From positions 1 through 26,904 of the forward strand of contig JAXMLA010000032.1 of the NCBI GenBank assembly GCA_034370465.1: 26,904 bases of DNA, given 5' to 3'. Positions 1-6,832 of the stretch are shown here, in pieces. A program made the translations under genes and the position numbers. A model generated the notes under the pieces. It was not told the origin of the DNA. It saw nothing but the letters and a program-made list of their open reading frames with translations, and ran no database searches. Source of the stretch: UBA2197 sp034370465. GTDB lineage: Bacteria > Desulfobacterota > Desulfuromonadia > Desulfuromonadales > UBA2197. Every line of letters starts with the position of its first letter. The stretch's first letter is position 1.

Positions 1-1
1 T

Positions 2-235
2 ACGGTCTTCGCGGCAATCGATCTCGGTCCGACCGACGGCAACAGCGGTGCCGCCGGCATCAACGCTGCCGGCCGGACCGTCGGCTACGTCGGCGCTAAC
101 GCCAGCGCCTGGGGACCGACGGTGACGCCGGTGACGATGAACGCAGCTCTGACCGACAGCCACGCCCTGGCCATCAACAGCGGCGGACAGGCAGTCGGCC
201 TCAGTGCCGGCCAGGCCTTTGTGGCGCTGCCGTAG
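2..235 (+). CDS. HAF-repeat protein, C-terminal end (5' truncated by window edge)
   Basis: An open frame runs in from the left edge and stops at TAG (233-235), leaving 77 residues. It contains phrases of the HAF extracellular repeat type, roughly 'GINAAGRTVGY' and 'LAINSGGQAVG'. The fragment aligns by eye with the C-terminus of the HAF lipoprotein at 2808-3941: a DLGxTD motif, then an 'A-x-N-x-AGR' stretch, a 'NAS' stretch, a final 'INxxxxxVG' unit and a closing 'FVxL'. The two proteins therefore look like paralogues. HAF repeats are usually found in secreted or surface proteins and their biochemical role is unknown. The N-terminus lies outside the window, so a signal peptide or lipobox cannot be checked. 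The same strand and similar style as the next two genes suggest an earlier copy of the same secreted-protein module upstream. Confidence 0.75.
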   Translation, partial: TVFAAIDLGPTDGNSGAAGINAAGRTVGYVGANASAWGPTVTPVTMNAALTDSHALAINSGGQAVGLSAGQAFVALP

Positions 236-247
236 TAACCTGATCTC

Positions 248-281
248 TGTGGCGTGGGGAGTGGGTAAAGTTCCCGCCACA
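248..281 (+). terminator. Hairpin after the truncated HAF gene, weak terminator candidate
   Basis: TGTGGC (248-253) pairs with GCCACA (276-281). GGGGA and TTCCC can extend the stem past a small bulge. It begins 13 nt after the stop codon of the first gene, but no T-run follows, so it is at best a weak or factor-assisted terminator, or a 3'-end stabilising hairpin. Confidence 0.35.
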
Positions 282-334
282 CGCGAGACTTCCACGGTAT
301 TTGTGTAGAATAGAAATGGTTTTTGTCAAATTTC

Positions 335-388
335 TTGACAATTTTAGTGCTAAAGGTTTAAATGAAATACAACAGATTTGGTTATAAT
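335..388 (+). promoter_or_regulatory. Candidate promoter(s) for the secreted-protein genes
   Basis: Two sigma70-like possibilities are visible. The first is TTGACA (335-340), a 17-bp spacer, then TTAAAT (358-363). The second is a perfect TATAAT (383-388) with no good -35 element. Either would give a leader of roughly 100 nt before the start at 490. The rest of this gap (236-489, 254 bp) is A/T-rich compared with its surroundings and encodes nothing I can support. Confidence 0.45.
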
Positions 389-406
389 TTTACTGCTAAA
401 GTTTAG
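341..406 (+). repeat. Two near-identical boxes flanking the candidate promoter
   Basis: ATTTTAGTGCTAAAG (341-355) and ATTTTACTGCTAAAG (387-401) match at 14 of 15 positions with a 46-bp offset. Each is followed by a TTTA run. Both have partial dyad symmetry: TTTAG-TG-CTAAA in the first, and CTAAA-G-TTTAG (396-406) at the second. They bracket the TATAAT at 383-388, as expected for paired operator sites. No regulator is identifiable from the sequence. Confidence 0.45.
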
Positions 407-489
407 TAGATTCAAAGGGTGCCTGCTCAATTGCAAGTTTTTGTGAGTATGGCAGAGGATATATTCACCTCAAAACAGGAGTAACGATC

Positions 490-2784
490 ATGATGAAGAG
501 ATTATTTCAAATTCTGGCCGGCGTGTTGTTGATAGCCGGGCTGGCGTCGCCAACCTGGGCCGCCTTACAAGCGGTTGGACCAATTTCCGGCCCGCATGGT
601 TTTCCTCTTTACTACACGGACCAAAACAACTTGAGTCTTGAGCTCTGCCTGGATGAGGGTTGGTGCTTCTTTGACCCCGTCGATCCGACTGATTCCGAGC
701 AGGTTGCTCTGGGTATCGGCGGTGAAGTCTTCTGGTGGATGGGTGATGCCGTTGCGCAGGTCACCGGTGTGCCGAACGGGCGTGCGGTTCTGGTTCTCGG
801 TATCGAAGGGACCTTTGGCGGCGCCGAGGCGGTGGTGAACGGTCAGCAGATCAGCTTTGGACGCGTGCGGGTGCGGGTCGATGTGCCGGTGGATGGTAAC
901 TACACAGTTATTCATCCTTTTACTGAAGTACCGATGGTTTTCAATAACGTCACCGTCGCTGACGGCATCAACTACACCGCCGATATCGGTGCCGCCAACT
1001 TCCAGGATGTAGAGGCCGGTTTTGCTGGTACGCTGCAAAGCAGTATCGGTCCGTTTTTGACCTGGCCCAACTATCAAAATGATCCCGCGCTACAAGTGCG
1101 TGGCCCCGCTGATCCGATCACGGGCGAACCTGGCCCCTTGCTGGCCCAGTACGTCGGCAACCTCAACACTCCCCACGTCGTCACCGGAAGTCCTTATGGC
1201 AACAACTTCTTCCGGGTGACCGGTCCGACGGGTGTGATCGCTGAAACCAACCTTTTCGGAGTGATGGGCAAAGTTTACGACGGTAAAGCTGCGACCGCGC
1301 ATCTCTATCCCGCTCCGCCTCTCCCGAACCTGTTGGCTGTCGGCCCGATCAATCGCCTGGATGATTTCGGGGCAAATGGAAGTGTAGCGGACCTCACTTC
1401 ACCGTTCTTTCCGGACGGCGGATTCGTCACGGATGGCACCACGGCCAGCTACCCGCTCGGTTATCCCACCTACTATCAGGATGCCAGCGATTTGCAACTT
1501 ACCATCTGCCAGGGTGGCAACCCGATGTGTATCTCCGATCCGGTCAACGCCAGTGATCCAGCGCAGCGAACGCTCAACACCGGCGGCGAAACCTTCTTCT
1601 GGTCGGCTGATGCCGCGATTGAAGAAGCCGGCGTCGTAGCTTTATTGGTGCTCGGCACTGAAGGGACTTTTGGCGGCAGCGAGGCCCTTATCGACGGCCA
1701 GCAGATCTCCTTTGGCCGGACCCGCATCCGTATCGATACCCCGGTGGCCGGCAACTACACGGTCATCTATCCTTATGGCTCAAAGCAGTTTAACAACGTT
1801 CCAGCCGGTAAGGACGCCATAAAGTTCACCGCTGATATCGGTATCGCTGATCCGGCGGACCCCGATTATGCCTTTATCGGCGCCCTCTTCAGCGAAATCG
1901 GTCCGAACTTTCTGACCTGGACGACTTTTGATCCGACCCTGGTGGCCAATGATTCTCGCCTGATCAAGCAGGAGCAAGCGGTCAACCCGGATGGTACGCC
2001 CATTCTTGTAGATGGTCTGCCGACCTACAACACCGTCCATTATGTCGGAGACCCGGCCACTGCCCACACCGTGACCGGCGGTAACTTTGTTGCTGCCGCT
2101 AATGAGGTGGTCAATTACTTCCGCGTTATCGGCCCGAACGGCATCGATGTGCGGACCAATCTGTTCAACATCTCGGGTCGCATTTACACCCCCGCGACCT
2201 TCCGCGCCTTAGCCCTGGCGACGACTCCTGTGGCCAACGCCGATACAGCGACGACCATCACCACGACTCCGGTCGTTATCAATGTGTTGGCAAATGATAC
2301 CCTCGCCGGCGCGCCAATCGCCCTGGCGGATGTCACAGCATTCACGCGTATGACCAATGCGACGAACGGTAATGCCGTAGTGAACGCCGATAGGACCTTT
2401 ACCTACACCGCAAATGCGGGCTTTACCGGGACCGACAGCTTCACCTACGTCGTCTCCGCCGGGGAAGTCTCCGAAGTCACCACCGTCACCGTCACCGTCC
2501 TGCCCGTCGAATCTGTCGGCGTCAATCGTGCTCAACTCGATCTCCGCAAATTGCGTTGGGATATTCGCGGTAGCGGCAACGCAACCACCGAGGGGCAGAC
2601 CCTGTCGGTCCGACTCAACAGCGCTACCGGACCCGTTATCGGGACGACGACCGTCACCGGCGGTCTCTGGAGATTGAGCGCTACCTCGACCACGGCACCG
2701 CCGACCGGGACGGTTCGAGTTTACGTTGTCCCCAGTCGGGTGGGCGCGCCGGTATCCGGTCCGTTTAACGTCCAGGTTCGCTAG
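490..2784 (+). CDS. Secreted protein with two tandem copies of an unnamed module plus Ig-like domains
   Basis: 764 residues. The start at 490 is preceded by AGGAG (477-481) at 8 nt. A signal peptide covers residues 1-24, with cleavage expected after TWA, so the product is exported. Two homologous modules follow, about residues 25-272 and 281-567. Each has an 'AVGPI' opening, a cysteine pair (C53/C59 and C340/C347), a GGExFxW motif, 'EGTFGG..A...GQQISFGR', an 'R(V/I)D.PV.GNYTV..P' strand, a 'TADIG' motif and an 'NLF' motif near the end. Residues about 580-674 look like a cadherin/Ig-like tandem domain ('VINVLANDT', 'FTYTANAGFTGTDSFTY'). The last 85 residues look like another beta-sandwich. I see no catalytic motif, cell-wall sorting signal or heme site. 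The HAF lipoprotein gene starts 23 nt downstream and is probably cotranscribed. An adhesive or surface role is only an inference from domain style. Confidence 0.85.
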   Translation: MMKRLFQILAGVLLIAGLASPTWAALQAVGPISGPHGFPLYYTDQNNLSLELCLDEGWCFFDPVDPTDSEQVALGIGGEVFWWMGDAVAQVTGVPNGRAVLVLGIEGTFGGAEAVVNGQQISFGRVRVRVDVPVDGNYTVIHPFTEVPMVFNNVTVADGINYTADIGAANFQDVEAGFAGTLQSSIGPFLTWPNYQNDPALQVRGPADPITGEPGPLLAQYVGNLNTPHVVTGSPYGNNFFRVTGPTGVIAETNLFGVMGKVYDGKAATAHLYPAPPLPNLLAVGPINRLDDFGANGSVADLTSPFFPDGGFVTDGTTASYPLGYPTYYQDASDLQLTICQGGNPMCISDPVNASDPAQRTLNTGGETFFWSADAAIEEAGVVALLVLGTEGTFGGSEALIDGQQISFGRTRIRIDTPVAGNYTVIYPYGSKQFNNVPAGKDAIKFTADIGIADPADPDYAFIGALFSEIGPNFLTWTTFDPTLVANDSRLIKQEQAVNPDGTPILVDGLPTYNTVHYVGDPATAHTVTGGNFVAAANEVVNYFRVIGPNGIDVRTNLFNISGRIYTPATFRALALATTPVANADTATTITTTPVVINVLANDTLAGAPIALADVTAFTRMTNATNGNAVVNADRTFTYTANAGFTGTDSFTYVVSAGEVSEVTTVTVTVLPVESVGVNRAQLDLRKLRWDIRGSGNATTEGQTLSVRLNSATGPVIGTTTVTGGLWRLSATSTTAPPTGTVRVYVVPSRVGAPVSGPFNVQVR

Positions 2785-2807
2785 GCATGAGACAAGGAGA
2801 TATGACC

Positions 2808-3941
2808 ATGTGTACTCACTATAAAAAATTATTGATTCTCATCGCTGCGGCAACGCTGTTCCTTTCCGGCTGTGGTAGCAGTAATAATTCCCCTGCCGCG
2901 CCGGGTCTCTCTCATCCGGCCGGGATAACCGTCGCGCCCATTGATGATAACAATCCTGCGACCCTCCCGGCGGTCTTTGCGATGCCGGCGGCGATCAACG
3001 ACAGCAATCAAATCGTCGGCAGTGCCGAAGCTGCGGCCGGTGGTGTACTAAAACCGACATACTGGCTCGTCGATAACGCAGGGGCGGCGACCGTCGCTCC
3101 CACGGAGATGAATACCGTTGTTGTGGATGGCTTTGCTGCCGCCCATGACATCAATACGGGCGGTGTCATCGTCGGTAAAGCGGCCCATATCGACACCAGT
3201 CTCCGTGCCGTTGTCTGGGGTGATAAAGATGCTGCCCCGGCACTGCTGAACAGTCTTGCCGGCGGTTTTTTTGCGGCGGCTTATGGCATCAACGATGCCG
3301 GGCGGATTGTCGGCACTTCAGAAAATATTGACGGACTGCTTCAGGCGGTCCGCTGGCAGCGCGACACCTTAACCGGGACGCTCACCGGACCTTCCGTCCT
3401 TCCCGGTGTCCCAGTAGGCTGGGAGGCAGAAGCGAACGCTGTCAATGCCGACAATCATATTGCCGGAGAGTTGGTCGACGTTGCGGGGACTTCAAGTGCA
3501 GTGGTGTGGAAATGGGATGGTGTATCCTCCTCCTATACTGCTCTCAATCTGCCAGTTCCCGCCGGTTTTGACCACGCTGTGGCTCTTGACCTCAATAGCC
3601 CCGCCGCTGGTCAGCCTTTGCTCGTTGTTGGCGAAGTGTCAGATGATGGCCTCAGCGGTTTGACTCATGCTGTGCGCTGGAGTATCGATGCCAGCAATAA
3701 TATAACTGTAACGGATCTCGGCACGACTGATCGCAGCAGCAGCGCTGCCGCCGTGAACAATGCCGGTCGGGCCGCTGGTTGGGAAAACAACGCCTCCGCG
3801 GTCAGTCTGGCGACCAGCTGGAACAATCCCACCGGGAAAGCTGCCTTGTTCGCTAATGACAGTCAGGCTTTCGACATCAACGACAATAATGTCGTCGTCG
3901 GCCGCAGCGCCAGCCAGGGTTTTGTCAAACTGGCCAACTGA
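2808..3941 (+). CDS. HAF-repeat lipoprotein
   Basis: 377 residues from the ATG at 2808, chosen because AAGGAG (2794-2799) lies 8 nt upstream. The in-frame starts at 2787 and 2802 are badly spaced. The N-terminus has basic residues, a hydrophobic stretch and a lipobox ending LSGC, which predicts lipidation at Cys22. The next residue is Gly, so outer-membrane sorting is plausible but not provable. The body carries about six HAF-type units of the pattern INDxxxIVG...AVxW, for example 'AAINDSNQIVG', 'HDINTGGVIVG', 'YGINDAGRIVG' and 'FDINDNNVVVG'. Such repeats suggest a beta-propeller-like or beta-rich extracellular fold. The function of the family is unknown. It sits 23 nt after the two-module secreted protein and is related at its C-terminus to the truncated protein at the left edge. 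Confidence 0.85.
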   Translation: MCTHYKKLLILIAAATLFLSGCGSSNNSPAAPGLSHPAGITVAPIDDNNPATLPAVFAMPAAINDSNQIVGSAEAAAGGVLKPTYWLVDNAGAATVAPTEMNTVVVDGFAAAHDINTGGVIVGKAAHIDTSLRAVVWGDKDAAPALLNSLAGGFFAAAYGINDAGRIVGTSENIDGLLQAVRWQRDTLTGTLTGPSVLPGVPVGWEAEANAVNADNHIAGELVDVAGTSSAVVWKWDGVSSSYTALNLPVPAGFDHAVALDLNSPAAGQPLLVVGEVSDDGLSGLTHAVRWSIDASNNITVTDLGTTDRSSSAAAVNNAGRAAGWENNASAVSLATSWNNPTGKAALFANDSQAFDINDNNVVVGRSASQGFVKLAN

Positions 3942-3978
3942 GCGAACACATGATCGGGGAGATCTTTCCCTTTAACCC

Positions 3979-4026
3979 GTAACGCAAAGAGGCTGCCCTT
4001 GAGAAGGGGCAGCCTCTTTGCGTTAC
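3979..4026. terminator. Bidirectional terminator, perfect 20-bp stem
   Basis: The arms at 3979-3998 and 4007-4026 are perfectly complementary over 20 bases with an 8-nt loop (3999-4006). The GC-rich core GAGGCTGCCC/GGGCAGCCTC is flanked by AAA and TTT. It lies between the convergent HAF lipoprotein gene (+, ends 3941) and the DUF4139 gene (-, ends 4053), so it can serve both strands. Confidence 0.85.
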
Positions 4027-4052
4027 AAACGCCTTCGTCCTCTCCGGAGAAC

Positions 4053-5666
4053 TCAGAGTCCGGTGATCTCCTGATTCTCCGGATAACTCACAGCAAATAT
4101 CGTTGATAATTGCCGTTTTTCTCCCGGTGCCAAAGTTAACGTCCAGGTCAGGATGCCGTCGCTGCCAATCTCTGCTTCTCTGGGGGTGGGGGAGATGATC
4201 TCCACCTTGATCTCTTCATGGGCGGAGACTGGTACCTGCTCGCGCACCAGCAAGGTGATTGGCCGCGACTTGCCGTTGACGATCTCGGCCTCGTATTCGT
4301 AATGCTTGCGGATCTTTTTACTGAAAGCCCCGATGCGCTCGGTAAACTGTCTCTGCAGTTTGCTGCTGACAAAGATCGTTTCGTCCCGGCCGAGGGTCAG
4401 GCGCATGTCGTCGCCAGCCAAAATCGGTTTCTCAACCGTTCGGGTACTGACAAAGCGGCCATCCAGAAAGATGTTCAGTTCCCCTTCCGCCAGCGGAAAG
4501 ACAAAGGGATTTTTGAGCTCAGCGGTCAGTGACGCATATTGTGCCAGCTTGGGGATCGCGAGATATTCGAATTTTCCTTCCGCACTGGAAGAGGAGATGA
4601 GGATTTTGTGGGGTTGATTATCGGAAGGGAGGACGATCTTCTGGGTCAGGAGATAGCTCGTCGATGTGGCCTCGCTTCTGCTCTCGGGGAGGGCCATGTC
4701 GTCAAAGGGCGCGGCGGCAAGCATGGCGGCTTGCGGCGCTTCGGACATTTCCAGCATTTTGGCGCGTCCGTAGCTTTGGTAAACCGGCGGTTTGTAGATG
4801 TCGAGACGCCAGGGAGCCAACTCGGGGAGTTCGCCGGAGATTGCCGGCCGGGCGGTGGAAATTTCGATATTGCTGCCGCTGAAATCCTCGCCGCTGGCCT
4901 GTTTGACGATGGCGAAGAAGTTAAGTTCAAGGCGCTGGCTCAGGGAGTCGGCCCGTACTTCGTACTTCGGCATCCATTCGACAGCGCTCAAAAAGTAGGA
5001 GTAGTCGAGATTAAAAGAGGTTGCGGCATCGGCAAAGACCGTCACCAGAATGCTTTTCGACTCTTCCCGGCCGGGTCCGAGGTTGCGCTTCTCCATTTCG
5101 AGATCGGCCTTCTTCTTGTTGAGGTCGGCCATGCTTCGTTCGAGTTCGGCAATCTTCCCCAAACGGTCGGTCATGGTCTGTTCCATGGCGAGCAGGTAGT
5201 CACGGACCGTGGGGAAAGGGGTGTTCTGGTCCTGTGAGAAGGGGATGATCTTTTGCAGAAAGGCCAGGGAGTTTTTCTGCACCGTCAGGAGGTTCCCCTG
5301 GCGGACAAGTTCCTGGTCGACTTTGTCGATTCGGGCCTGCACCTCTTTGGTCCGATCCTGATCAGCCTTGAGCAGGGCGGTGCGTCGCACCTCGATATCG
5401 ACGATCCGCACTTTGCCGGCGCTGCGGATGCCGGCCTGGACGGAATCATCGATGATCCCCGGCGTCAGGCCGGTGAGTTCGAGAATATTCTCCCCTTTGC
5501 TCACCGTTACCGGCAGACTCTTTTTGAGCATGGCCCGATCGGGATAGATAACCACCCCTGCCGTGCTTGCGGCCGAATTCGGGTAGACCGCCGGCGCGCT
5601 CCAGGAACGGTTCGGAATGATAAAAAGGTGTAAGAGCAGCAGGCAGAGCAGGGAATTTCGGATCAT
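4053..5666 (-). CDS. Secreted DUF4139 (mucoidy inhibitor A-like) coiled-coil protein
   Basis: 537 residues. The start is supported by GGAGG 6 nt upstream of the ATG. A signal peptide of about 24 residues ends near SWSA. Residues about 35-90 match the DUF4140-like N-terminal region ('VVIYPDRA', 'LELTGLTPGIIDDSVQ'). Residues about 91-200 are heptad-rich coiled coil, and about 205-535 are the DUF4139 beta-rich region with hallmark phrases 'VEWMPKYEVR', 'IVKQASGEDFSGSNIEIST' and 'GILTWTLTLAPGEK'. The family is exported in bacteria and its function is poorly defined. The gene follows rodA by 66 bp on the same strand, as the last gene of the shape cluster. A TATAAA in the gap may allow separate transcription. 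A link to envelope growth is an inference from position only. Confidence 0.85.
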   Translation of the reverse strand: MIRNSLLCLLLLHLFIIPNRSWSAPAVYPNSAASTAGVVIYPDRAMLKKSLPVTVSKGENILELTGLTPGIIDDSVQAGIRSAGKVRIVDIEVRRTALLKADQDRTKEVQARIDKVDQELVRQGNLLTVQKNSLAFLQKIIPFSQDQNTPFPTVRDYLLAMEQTMTDRLGKIAELERSMADLNKKKADLEMEKRNLGPGREESKSILVTVFADAATSFNLDYSYFLSAVEWMPKYEVRADSLSQRLELNFFAIVKQASGEDFSGSNIEISTARPAISGELPELAPWRLDIYKPPVYQSYGRAKMLEMSEAPQAAMLAAAPFDDMALPESRSEATSTSYLLTQKIVLPSDNQPHKILISSSSAEGKFEYLAIPKLAQYASLTAELKNPFVFPLAEGELNIFLDGRFVSTRTVEKPILAGDDMRLTLGRDETIFVSSKLQRQFTERIGAFSKKIRKHYEYEAEIVNGKSRPITLLVREQVPVSAHEEIKVEIISPTPREAEIGSDGILTWTLTLAPGEKRQLSTIFAVSYPENQEITGL

Positions 5667-5719
5667 CTTCGGCCTCCAGTCAGTTGCGATGATTATTTGC
5701 AGGGGGGGAATTCATATAT

Positions 5720-5725
5720 TTTATA
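5720..5725 (-). promoter_or_regulatory. Possible -10 element upstream of the DUF4139 gene
   Basis: On the minus strand TATAAA lies in the 66-bp gap after rodA, about 55 nt before the DUF4139 start. I see no convincing -35 element at the right spacing, so this is a weak candidate. Confidence 0.25.
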
Positions 5726-5732
5726 CCACGGT

Positions 5733-6827
5733 TTAAAACATAAAGCGGCGCATGCTGACATTCAGGAGTAATCCCGCGCCGATCATCGTTGTCACCATGC
5801 TGGTGCCGCCGTAGGAGAAGAGCGGGAGGGGGATGCCGACGACGGGGAGCAGGCCGGTGACCATGCCGAGATTGATGATGATGTGCCAGAAGAGCATGGC
5901 GGTGACGCCAACAGCGAGATACATGCCGAAACGGTCGGAGGCGCGGCGGGCGATATAGATCCCCCAGATGATGATCAGGAGATACAGGGTGATAAGGACG
6001 GCGGTGCCGATAAATCCCCATTCTTCAGCAAAGACGGAAAAGGCAAAGTCGGTATGGCGTTCGGGGAGGAAGGCGAGTTGCGATTGCGTCCCTTCCATGA
6101 AGCCTTTGCCGGTCAAGCTGCCGGATCCGATGGCGATCTTGGACTGGATAATGTGGTAGCCGCTGCCGCGGGGATCGGCTTCCGGGTTCAAGAAGGTAAA
6201 GACGCGTTGGCGCTGGTAATCGTGCAGGAAGGACCATCCGGTCCAGGCCGCGGCGACAGCAACACCGGTCAGGGTGATAAAGGTGCGGAGATTGACCCCG
6301 GCAAAGAGGATCATGGTGGCGCCGATAAGGAGGAGCATCATGGCGGTACCGAGGTCGGGTTGTTTGAGGATGAAGACGACCGGCAGCAGGACAAGGCAAA
6401 GAGGTATCAGTAACTCTTTGAGGTTGAGGCCGCCAAGCCGGCCATGCAGGGCAAAGTAGCGGGCCAGGGCAATGATAATCACCACCTTGGCAATTTCGCT
6501 CGGCTGCAGATTGAACGGTCCGAGGCTGAGCCAGCGGGTCGCCCCCATCGCCGTTCTGCCGACGAGCATGACTGCCAGCAACAGGAAGAGGGTGAAGCCG
6601 TAAGCGAAAAAAGCCGAATATTCGAGATGACGATAATCAAAGATACAGAGCGAGAAGGCGATGCCGAGGCCGAGAGCGAACCAGGTGAGCTGTTTGAGAT
6701 AGACCGGGGTGGCCGCGGACCAGTCCGCGGTGACGCTGCAGAGGTTGAGGATGCCAAGGCCGGCAACCGCGACGATCAGTCCTAAAAGCATCCAGTCGAA
6801 GTGGGTGACAAGACGACGGTCAAACAT
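5733..6827 (-). CDS. rodA: RodA, SEDS peptidoglycan glycosyltransferase
   Basis: 364 residues with about ten membrane segments, the usual length for RodA. SEDS proteins polymerise lipid II into glycan strands in the inner membrane, and RodA does this for lateral wall growth with PBP2. Signature regions include 'DPRGSGYHIIQSKIAIGSG', 'KGFMEGTQSQLAFLPE' and 'RHTDFAFSVFAEEWG'. Asp260 in the last motif is at the position of the catalytic Asp of RodA. Near the C-terminus 'GIPLPLFSYGGTSM' is the family's conserved late segment. The start lies 5 nt after the mrdA stop, with GGAGA upstream inside the mrdA end, so the two are cotranscribed and probably translationally coupled. Confidence 0.97.
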   Translation of the reverse strand: MFDRRLVTHFDWMLLGLIVAVAGLGILNLCSVTADWSAATPVYLKQLTWFALGLGIAFSLCIFDYRHLEYSAFFAYGFTLFLLLAVMLVGRTAMGATRWLSLGPFNLQPSEIAKVVIIIALARYFALHGRLGGLNLKELLIPLCLVLLPVVFILKQPDLGTAMMLLLIGATMILFAGVNLRTFITLTGVAVAAAWTGWSFLHDYQRQRVFTFLNPEADPRGSGYHIIQSKIAIGSGSLTGKGFMEGTQSQLAFLPERHTDFAFSVFAEEWGFIGTAVLITLYLLIIIWGIYIARRASDRFGMYLAVGVTAMLFWHIIINLGMVTGLLPVVGIPLPLFSYGGTSMVTTMIGAGLLLNVSMRRFMF

Positions 6828-6832
6828 CTGAT

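Noticed and set aside
397..404. TAAAGTTT as a flagellar sigma28 (FliA) -35 element
   Set aside because: The octamer matches the sigma28 -35 half, but no GCCGATAA-like -10 follows at about 11 nt. The same holds at 21813-21820.
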